Positions 44,421 through 51,014 of a DNA stretch of 51,014 nucleotides are shown in pieces; position 1 is the first letter of the stretch; every line of letters starts with the position of its first letter. The notes under the pieces were generated by a model that did no database searches, was not told where the DNA came from, and saw only the letters and a program-made list of their open reading frames with translations. Source of the stretch: Allorhizocola rhizosphaerae. GTDB taxonomy: Bacteria > Actinomycetota > Actinomycetes > Mycobacteriales > Micromonosporaceae. A program made the translations under genes and the position numbers. The stretch covers positions 1 to 51,014 of the forward strand of contig NZ_QJUG01000035.1 of assembly GCF_003426775.1 (NCBI RefSeq), written 5' to 3'.

Positions 44421-44605
44421 TCGTATCGACGTTCATCGCGCAACCGAAATGTAAGCGGTGGCGTTCAAACTGTTCGCTGGCTGTCAGCAAGCGTATGCAG
44501 ACGGCCGCCACGTTCCACATCACGGTCGGAAAAGCACAGGTGGAAGCGTTGATGAGCAGCCGCTCGTGGCGGTTACAGCCCGTTACGCTGAGATAACACA
44601 ACATA
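44421..44605. other. Intergenic region between ara terminator and the LamG gene promoter
   Basis: 185 bp with no convincing gene. A plus-strand frame reads through parts of it (ATFHITVGKAQVEALMSSRS) without family likeness or start context. No repeats seen. Confidence 0.5.
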
Positions 44606-44634
44606 TTGACATACCCACATTCGATCGTTAGTGT
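44606..44634 (+). promoter_or_regulatory. Promoter of the LamG-domain protein gene (TTGACA-17-TAGTGT)
   Basis: TTGACA (44606-44611), a 17-bp spacer and TAGTGT (44629-44634) form a near-consensus housekeeping promoter. The start codon is at 44680, giving a leader of about 40 nt with a GGGGGAG ribosome-binding site. Confidence 0.7.
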
Positions 44635-44679
44635 TCGTGGCTCTGAGACGTCCTATCGCTACTTGCACGGGGGAGTGCC

Positions 44680-47600
44680 ATGCTGCGATCGCGCTTCGTT
44701 GTCCTTTTAGGTCGATCTGTCCCTCGGCGTTGGCATGCGCGGGTAGCGGTGTTCAGCGCGCTGCTGGTGGCGGCGGCCGGTGTGCCGTTGCCAGCCGTGA
44801 GCGCTGCGGCTGCGCTGCAGTCGTGTTCGGACAGTCAGCACACTTCGGCTGCTGCGGCGGCGATGGCGAAGGCTTGCGGGCAGCCGGTGGAGGACATGTC
44901 TTCTCGCAGGCCGGATGCGCAGGTGTATGCGCATCCGGGTGGAACCACGGAGCTGCGTGAGTTTTGGCGGCCGCGGTGGGCCAAACGGGGCGACGGCTCG
45001 TGGGCGGCGGTTGACACCGCTTTGCGGTTTGAGGGTGGCCGGGTGACTCCGGGCAATACGGTGTTGCCGATGTGGTTCTCCAACGGCGGTGACGCCCCAT
45101 TCGCCACTTTGGCCGACGGCGACAGGCAGTTGGCGCTGTCGTGGCCGGGCACACTCCCGGCACCGGTGCTGGACGGCAACTCCGCTACCTACCCCAACGT
45201 GCTAACCGATGTAGACCTGCGAGTGACCGCGGAGCCTACCGGGTTCACGCAGGTGCTAGTGGTCAAGTCGCTGCAGGCGGCGGCCCATCCGGCGGTGCGC
45301 AACGTGCGCCTGGGTTATGCCACCCGGGGGGTGAGCATCTCACAGGACGCTGGTGGTGGGGCGCAGGCCCGCGACCCGGGCGGCAAGGTGGTGTTCACGT
45401 CGCCGCAGCCGACGATGTGGGATTCGCGTGGCGCCGCACCGGGCGGGGCTGCGCGTACGGTGCTGGAGGTTGAGTCGGTGCTGCCGCGGATCACCGCGAT
45501 GGATCAGCAGATCGACGCCACCCACATCACCGTGATCCCGGATCAGGCGATGCTGAACGATCCGGCCACCGAGTATCCGGTCTTTGTGGACCCCTCATGG
45601 TCCGGCGCAAAGCTCGGCAATCTTTGGAAGATGGTGGCCAACCGCTCCGATCTGGTCAACAGCTCCACCTTCACCCTTAACAATGGGGCCATTGCGGGCG
45701 ACGCGGGAGCGGGACGGGTCTGCGACAACTCCAACAACGGGGTGTGCACCAGCACTCAGTATCTGGTGCGGTCGATGTTTGACATGGATACCAGCGGCAT
45801 CCATGGTCGCCGGATTATCAGCGCCACCTTCAATATCACGCAGAAGAATTCGTGGACGTGCAACCCTGGCTCAAACGCCCGGTTGTGGTTGACGGGCGGG
45901 ATCTCCTCTTCGACGACCTGGAATACTCAACCCGCCTGGGAGTCTGCTTGGACGATGGACGCACCGGCATCGCACAAGTGGGATGCCAGCACCAGCTGCT
46001 CCGGCCCGGGCAACGTGGCGTTCAATGTTACGGCGCTCATGCAGGAGGCGCAGCGGCACCCGGAGTGGGGCGGAAGCGCTACCCTGGGATTAAGGGCCAT
46101 CGATGAGGGCACCGTGAGTCAGTGGAAGCGGTTCGACTCGACCACCGCATCGCTGTCGATCGTGTACAACACACCGCCCAACAATCCGGACAACCTGTCC
46201 ACTCATGGGCAACCGTGCACCGAGGGTTCCGGGCGACCGGTTGTGGCGGTGACCAACCCGACACTGTCGGCCAGAATCACCGACCCCGACGGGGCCGGCG
46301 AAGGGGACATCAACGGTTCGCTGACGGGCGAGTTCCACTGGGACAGGTGGAATACGACGACCGGCGTGTGGGAGCGGATCGGCTCCGCCGTGGGGCCGAC
46401 CCAGGCTAACGGGACGACCAGCCCGTCACCGGCGCCGACGTTCGCCACGGGCGGCATCTACCGGTGGTTGCTGCGCGCGGCGAACTCGTGGTCATATCCC
46501 AATGCGGGGTCAGGCACCGACTACACGAACTGGACCCGATGGTGTGAGTTTGAGGTCGACGCGGTCCGGCCGAACACCCCGCTGATTACGCCGGATGCGG
46601 CGAACAGCCCGTTCGTGGAAGGCAAGACGGTCAGGGTCACGTTCAGGCCGGGCGGTAGCCCGGCCGACACCGATGTCACTGGCTATTACTGGTGGGTGCA
46701 GGATTCGGCCGGGACGACGGCGAAGGTGTGGCAGCCGGGCAGCACGGTGACCGTGGATTGGACACCGAAGTTGGGCCAGGGGACCATCCGGGTCGAAGTC
46801 AAGGACCGCATCGGCGTCAGCGTCAGCTCGGCCAGCTATGTCTTCAATGCCGCGCAGCCGACGACCGAGATCGGCCGCTGGCTGTTGACGGATCCGGCCG
46901 GGTCGACCAACGCGGTTGACAGTACCGGCAATGGCCATCATGCCACCGTCACCCTGAGCGCGGGGTCGACGCTGGGCGCCTCTGGCCGTATGGTCAACGG
47001 TCCGACCGTTCTGTCGGCCGACGCTGGCGCGGTCGCCGACGTATTCGCTGCCGGTGTGGGATTGGACAACACCAAGAGTTATACGGTGGCGGCGTGGGTG
47101 TACCTGTCGGCCAATACCTGGAACCGGTCCGCGGTGGCGATGGACGGCAACCGCACATTTGCCTTCACGCTGGGCGTGGACTATTTCGCTGGCACGTATC
47201 GGATGACGGTGTGCCCGCTGGATGTCGATAATCCGTCATGCCCTGAGGCACGGTCGGTCAGCGCGCCGCGGTTGAATACCTGGACGCATCTGGTCGGAAG
47301 CTACGACTCGGCCACGCGCAGGGTCAGTATTTACGTCAACGGTGTATTCGAGGGCAGCAGCACGCTGGATGCGGCGCCGTTCAAGGCGTCCGGGCCGCTG
47401 GTGATCGGCCGGCTGAAGTGGAACGGTGGCGTTGGCGACCGTTGGCCGGGCAAGCTTTCGGATGTGCGGGTGTGGAACCGGCTGCTGTCGGCCACGGAGA
47501 TCGGCAAGATGGTGGATCCGACCAACCCTGCCAACCAGGCTACCGATCTCGTGGGGACCTGGTTGGTTGAGCCGCAGCGGTGTACGGCCGGGCCGCCTGT

Positions 47601-48294
47601 GGTGTGCGAGGATTATTCGGCCTACGCACATGATCTGAGGCTGACAAGTGGTGTGAGCACGACCGCTAGCGGCCACAGTGGTTATGGGTTGCAGGCACAA
47701 GGGACTGGTGTGGTCGCTGAAACGCTGGATCCCAATACGTTCGGGCCTGGCCCGGTGTTGCATACCGACCAGTCGTTCAGCGTGTCGGCGTGGGTGAGGC
47801 TGGACGACGACGATCCGAGCACCCCCGCGCTGGACTTGCCGACCGCTGCCCGGACGGTGCTCGGCCAGTCAGGTCAGAAGGTCAGCGGCTTCTACCTTGG
47901 TGTGCGTCAGGTCAACGGAACCTCACGATGGTGTTTTGCCATCCCGGAAGCCGACATAGACGCCGGTGAGGACCCGAACACGACCGCGCCGTGGTACAAC
48001 ATCTTCTCACCTACGGCGTTGACCACTTCGGACATTGGCCAGTGGCATCATCTCGTGGCCACCTACGACGCCAACAAGTGGGCGATGCGCTTGTACCTCG
48101 ACGGTATCGAGATCGCGTCGGGAACCCGGCCCAACGCCTCCTTCGCCACCACAGGACCTTTGACCATCGGCTCCGCACTGTGGACTGCGGCTGGAGGCAC
48201 ACCCGACCTGATCGACGACTGGCGGGGCGGTATCGACACTGTCTACGTGTATCAGGGCGTCGTGCCTACGGGTTCAATCGGCAATATTCCCTAG
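44680..48294 (+). CDS. Large exported protein with DNRLRE-like and two LamG domains
   Basis: 1,204 residues. A long basic signal segment (RSVPRRWHARVAVFSALLV, cleavage near AVSAAAAL) is followed by a domain of unknown type (residues 50-290) and a beta-rich DNRLRE-like domain (about 300-500; ARLWLTGGISSSTTWNTQP, GNVAFNVTALMQEA, LGLRAIDEGTVSQWKRFDST). A fibronectin-like linker (about 510-725) precedes two LamG-type jellyroll domains (about 729-945 and 955-1195; each with AAWVYL/SAWVRL, TWTHLVGSYD/QWHHLVATYD and SIYVNG/RLYLDG). Such proteins are typically found directly upstream of RHS proteins in actinobacteria, as here, and may hold or deliver them at the surface. Two TTA codons. Codon use is AT-tolerant. 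Confidence 0.87.
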   Translation: MLRSRFVVLLGRSVPRRWHARVAVFSALLVAAAGVPLPAVSAAAALQSCSDSQHTSAAAAAMAKACGQPVEDMSSRRPDAQVYAHPGGTTELREFWRPRWAKRGDGSWAAVDTALRFEGGRVTPGNTVLPMWFSNGGDAPFATLADGDRQLALSWPGTLPAPVLDGNSATYPNVLTDVDLRVTAEPTGFTQVLVVKSLQAAAHPAVRNVRLGYATRGVSISQDAGGGAQARDPGGKVVFTSPQPTMWDSRGAAPGGAARTVLEVESVLPRITAMDQQIDATHITVIPDQAMLNDPATEYPVFVDPSWSGAKLGNLWKMVANRSDLVNSSTFTLNNGAIAGDAGAGRVCDNSNNGVCTSTQYLVRSMFDMDTSGIHGRRIISATFNITQKNSWTCNPGSNARLWLTGGISSSTTWNTQPAWESAWTMDAPASHKWDASTSCSGPGNVAFNVTALMQEAQRHPEWGGSATLGLRAIDEGTVSQWKRFDSTTASLSIVYNTPPNNPDNLSTHGQPCTEGSGRPVVAVTNPTLSARITDPDGAGEGDINGSLTGEFHWDRWNTTTGVWERIGSAVGPTQANGTTSPSPAPTFATGGIYRWLLRAANSWSYPNAGSGTDYTNWTRWCEFEVDAVRPNTPLITPDAANSPFVEGKTVRVTFRPGGSPADTDVTGYYWWVQDSAGTTAKVWQPGSTVTVDWTPKLGQGTIRVEVKDRIGVSVSSASYVFNAAQPTTEIGRWLLTDPAGSTNAVDSTGNGHHATVTLSAGSTLGASGRMVNGPTVLSADAGAVADVFAAGVGLDNTKSYTVAAWVYLSANTWNRSAVAMDGNRTFAFTLGVDYFAGTYRMTVCPLDVDNPSCPEARSVSAPRLNTWTHLVGSYDSATRRVSIYVNGVFEGSSTLDAAPFKASGPLVIGRLKWNGGVGDRWPGKLSDVRVWNRLLSATEIGKMVDPTNPANQATDLVGTWLVEPQRCTAGPPVVCEDYSAYAHDLRLTSGVSTTASGHSGYGLQAQGTGVVAETLDPNTFGPGPVLHTDQSFSVSAWVRLDDDDPSTPALDLPTAARTVLGQSGQKVSGFYLGVRQVNGTSRWCFAIPEADIDAGEDPNTTAPWYNIFSPTALTTSDIGQWHHLVATYDANKWAMRLYLDGIEIASGTRPNASFATTGPLTIGSALWTAAGGTPDLIDDWRGGIDTVYVYQGVVPTGSIGNIP

Positions 48295-48355
48295 CTCCTT
48301 GTCTTCTCACCGATTCTCGTTTCCTACGCCCGGCTTGTTGTGAAGGGACTGTGTC

Positions 48356-51014
48356 GTGTCAGCTCGTCTTATTCGTAGGGGTTCGCGGCTGCTGAGCCGG
48401 CGGGCACGTCGTGTTACCGCTGCGGTGATCGTGGGTGTGCTGGTCTCGTCGCTGGCCGGGCCGGTGTCCGCGTCTGCGGGGCCTTTGTCTCTGCAGGAGG
48501 GCCAGCAGGACAAGCCGATCCCTGGGGAACGGGTGGCGGCCAAGGCACGTCCGGCAGATCCGGCGCAGGTCGCGGCTGCGCGGACCGTGTCTCGTGCCGC
48601 ACCGATGTGGCCGCAGCCGTCCATAGTGGACGTCGACTTGCCGTCGGTGTCTGCACGGGCGGCGCAGGCAGGCCCGGCCCGTGCAGGATCGCTGCCGGTG
48701 TGGGTGGAGCCGGTTCCCGCGGCGCGGGGCCAAGCCGGGCCGGGAGGGGTGTCACGGCTGCGGGTGCAGGCCTACGACCGCGATGCGGTGCGTGCTCTGG
48801 GTGTTGACGGGCTGCTGCTGCGAGTGCAACGGGCAGACTCGGCCACATCAGGTGGTGTGGTCCAGGTGGGTGTTGACTACAGCGGCTTCGCGAATGCGTA
48901 TGGGGCGTCGTGGGCGGGCCGGCTACGGCTGGTGCAGCTGCCTGCCTGTGCTCTGACGACACCGGCAGTGGCCGGCTGTACCGATGCGACTGTGCTCGAT
49001 TCGGCCAACGACGTGCGTGGTAAGCGTGTCACCGCGACCGTTTCGCTGCCCGGCAGCAGTTCTGGCCCAACATTGTCGCGGCAGGACCGCGCCGACGCCG
49101 AATATGGGGCACCGGCCGGCACATTGCTGGCGCTGTCTGCCGGGGCGGCCGGAAACGATGGTGACTTTGCGGCCACGTCGTTGTCGCCGTCGTCGACGTG
49201 GAATGCCGGGTCGAACTCCGGGGATTTCGCGTGGTCGTATCCGATCCAGGTACCGCCGTCGCTGGGTGGGCCGTCTCCGGGGATCGGTCTGTCGTATTCG
49301 GCGCAGTCCGTTGATGGGCGCACCGCTGCCACGAACAATCAGCCGAGCTGGCTGGGTGAAGGGTTCGACTGGTGGCCCGGGTACATCGAACGGCGCTACA
49401 AGCCGTGTGCCGAGGACATGGACACGCCCGGGCGAAACAACACGGTCAAGACCGGCGACCAGTGCTGGGAAACCGACAACGCCACGCTGTCACTGTCGGG
49501 CCACTCCGGGGAGCTGATCAAAGACGGTACGGATGCCAACCGGTGGCACCTGCGCGGCGAGGACGGCTCGCTGGTCATGCGCAAGACGGGCGCCGGTAAC
49601 GGTGACAACGACGGCGAATGGTGGGTGCTCACCGATACCAAGGGCACCCAGTACTGGTTCGGTGGCGTGCCGTCGGCGAACTCCGCCTGGAATGTGCCGG
49701 TGTTCGGCAACGACCCGGGCGAACCCTGCCGGCAGACCACATTCGCCGCATCGAGCTGCACTCAGTCTTGGCGCTGGAACCTGGACCATGTCGTGGACAC
49801 CCACGGCAACACCATGTCTTACACCTATGTGAAGGAGACCAACCGATACGGGCGCAACAACACCTCCACCGATGCGGTCACCTACGACCGGGGCGGCTAC
49901 CTGGCCACCATCAACTACGGCACGCGTACGGGCGGTACAGGTTCGGCTCCGATGCAGGTGTCCTTCGAGGTCGCCGAGCGATGCACCGGTGCGTGCACCA
50001 AGACCGATCCGGTGACCTATCCGGACACCCCGCTAGACCAGGAATGCGCCGGCTCGTCATGTAACGATTATGCGCCGACGTTTTGGTCAACCAAACGCCT
50101 GGCATCGATCACCACCAAAGTGTGGGATGCCACCAAGCAGCCAGCCGCCGGATATAAGAACGTCGAACGATGGACCTTCACCCACAGCTTCCCCGACCCT
50201 GGTGACAGCTCCCGGGCCGGGCTGTGGTTGTCACGGATCTCGCATGCCGGTCTGGTCGGTACCACCACTACGGTGCCGGACATCGTGTTCTCCGGCGTGC
50301 AGCTGCAAAACCGGGTCGACACCATCGGCGACCAGCTGTTCCCGATGAATTGGTGGCGCATCTCGCGCATCGACACCGAGACCGGCGGCGCGATCATCGT
50401 CAACTACGCACCGCAGGAGTGCGTGGCGGGCACAGCGGCGATGCCTAACGTCAGCGCGTTGCAGGACAACACCTTGCGTTGCTTCCCGGTCCGCTGGACG
50501 CCGGACGGGTACACCAACCCCATCATCGACTTCTTCCATAAGTATGTGGTGGCCGAGGTTCGTGAAGGCGATCTGGTGGGTGGGGCAGACGATGTCATCC
50601 ACCGTTACGAGTACCCGCCGGCGACGGGCGCGTGGCGTTACAGCGACGACGACGGTCTGGTCAAGCCGGAGAACAAGACCTGGTCGGTGTGGCGCGGCTA
50701 CGCCACCGTGCGTTCCCGCACCGGAGACCCTGCCAAGACGACGCAAACGTTGGCCGAAACCCGGTATTTCCGTGGTATGCACGGTGATCGCCTGCCTACG
50801 GGCGCCCGTACGGTCACGCTGCCGGCCGTGGACATGAACAAAGACGGTGACACCAGCGACACCGGGGTGGACGTGCCCGCGGTCAACGATGAAGACGCCT
50901 ACGCCGGTATGGCCCGGGCCTCCATCACCTTCAACGGTGCCACCGGTCCAGAAGTGTCTGCGGTGGTCAATGAGCCGTGGCAATCCACACCGACCGCCTC
51001 ACGCACCATCAACG
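48356..51014 (+). CDS. SpvB/RHS-type exported protein, 3'-truncated by window edge
   Basis: At least 886 residues, open to the window end. GTG 48356 has GAAGGGA 7 nt upstream; the alternative GTG at 48351 hits a stop after 13 codons. Signal peptide: RRGSRLLSRRARR, hydrophobic core VTAAVIVGVLVSSLAG, then SASA. The following 250 residues are a Pro/Ala-rich pro-region, then SpvB/TcaC-like N-terminal features: FAWSYPIQVPPSLGGPSPGI, GLSYSAQSVDGRTAATNNQP, SWLGEGFDWWPGYIERRYKP, WHLRGEDGSLVMRK, TKGTQYWFGG, WNLDHVVDTHGNTMSYTYV. RHS repeats and the C-terminal effector, if any, would be beyond the window. 61 nt after the LamG gene stop, same strand, so likely an operon. Confidence 0.9.
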   Translation, partial: MSARLIRRGSRLLSRRARRVTAAVIVGVLVSSLAGPVSASAGPLSLQEGQQDKPIPGERVAAKARPADPAQVAAARTVSRAAPMWPQPSIVDVDLPSVSARAAQAGPARAGSLPVWVEPVPAARGQAGPGGVSRLRVQAYDRDAVRALGVDGLLLRVQRADSATSGGVVQVGVDYSGFANAYGASWAGRLRLVQLPACALTTPAVAGCTDATVLDSANDVRGKRVTATVSLPGSSSGPTLSRQDRADAEYGAPAGTLLALSAGAAGNDGDFAATSLSPSSTWNAGSNSGDFAWSYPIQVPPSLGGPSPGIGLSYSAQSVDGRTAATNNQPSWLGEGFDWWPGYIERRYKPCAEDMDTPGRNNTVKTGDQCWETDNATLSLSGHSGELIKDGTDANRWHLRGEDGSLVMRKTGAGNGDNDGEWWVLTDTKGTQYWFGGVPSANSAWNVPVFGNDPGEPCRQTTFAASSCTQSWRWNLDHVVDTHGNTMSYTYVKETNRYGRNNTSTDAVTYDRGGYLATINYGTRTGGTGSAPMQVSFEVAERCTGACTKTDPVTYPDTPLDQECAGSSCNDYAPTFWSTKRLASITTKVWDATKQPAAGYKNVERWTFTHSFPDPGDSSRAGLWLSRISHAGLVGTTTTVPDIVFSGVQLQNRVDTIGDQLFPMNWWRISRIDTETGGAIIVNYAPQECVAGTAAMPNVSALQDNTLRCFPVRWTPDGYTNPIIDFFHKYVVAEVREGDLVGGADDVIHRYEYPPATGAWRYSDDDGLVKPENKTWSVWRGYATVRSRTGDPAKTTQTLAETRYFRGMHGDRLPTGARTVTLPAVDMNKDGDTSDTGVDVPAVNDEDAYAGMARASITFNGATGPEVSAVVNEPWQSTPTASRTIN

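Noticed and set aside
41549-44443. 964-residue minus-strand frame opposite mmsB and araA
   Set aside because: Very long but purely an antisense shadow of two clearly functional genes; residue composition is His/Arg/Asp-rich without domains.
44421-44605. Small frame between ara terminator and LamG promoter as a gene
   Set aside because: It begins inside the terminator stem and has no ribosome-binding site or family likeness.

Overview
The window comes from a high-GC Gram-positive actinobacterium. Evidence: G/C-ending codons nearly throughout, frequent GTG/TTG starts, a mycothiol S-conjugate amidase gene (mycothiol is an actinobacterial thiol), a Zur whose metal ligands align one by one with Streptomyces Zur, a SARP/AfsR-type regulator, an ECF42-type sigma factor with its DGPF partner, and likely leaderless promoters. 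Genus cannot be resolved by eye. No tRNA, rRNA, CRISPR array, replication origin or intact insertion sequence was seen.

Layout. 1-4.5 kb is housekeeping: the 3' end of an amidase gene, threonine ammonia-lyase, greA, a DUF4307 membrane protein, mca and a tiny membrane protein. 4.6-7.7 kb: a membrane GGDEF-EAL protein and a CadD-like transporter. 7.8-9.5 kb: DGPF protein plus ECF42 sigma factor. 9.5-14.5 kb: an MMPL transporter, an LLM flavin-dependent oxidoreductase (convergent overlap), zur, an L,D-transpeptidase lipoprotein and an Asp23/Gls24-family protein. 14.97-20.8 kb: the most notable block, a 1,316-residue Pls/PosA-type single-module non-ribosomal peptide synthetase, a BPL-N/GATase1-like protein and a polytopic acyltransferase-like membrane protein. 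The first two are 12 nt apart and the last two overlap by ATGA. A SUMF1-fold protein follows.

21.6-34.5 kb is rich in exported proteins: a four-repeat cysteine-pair protein, a trypsin-like protease with Ig-like and P-domain repeats, a second S1 protease, and a beta-helix/FG-GAP protein. Between them lie an ArsR-like regulator divergent from a SARP-NB-ARC-TPR regulator, and a pentapeptide-repeat protein that overlaps the SARP gene. 34.46-35.5 kb is a decayed island with frameshifted pieces of an ASCH-domain gene and of a Tn3-family transposase.

35.5-44.4 kb is an L-arabinose regulon: a LacI-type repressor behind a TTGACA promoter with two tandem operator-like palindromes, araB, araD, a three-gene sugar ABC transporter (ChvE/MmsA/MmsB type) and an arabinose isomerase-family gene, closed by a perfect 16-bp hairpin terminator. 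The cluster covers sensing, import, isomerisation, phosphorylation and epimerisation to xylulose-5-phosphate. 44.6 kb to the end holds two large exported proteins in tandem: a LamG-domain protein and the N-terminal part of an SpvB/RHS-type protein cut by the window edge.

Candidates for an undescribed system: the Pls-like NRPS + BPL-N + acyltransferase operon (a possible new isopeptide polymer or modified amino-acid pathway), the metal-chelating-like/pentapeptide fusion coupled to a SARP regulator, and the secreted four-repeat protein in which both cysteines of the last repeat are lost together.
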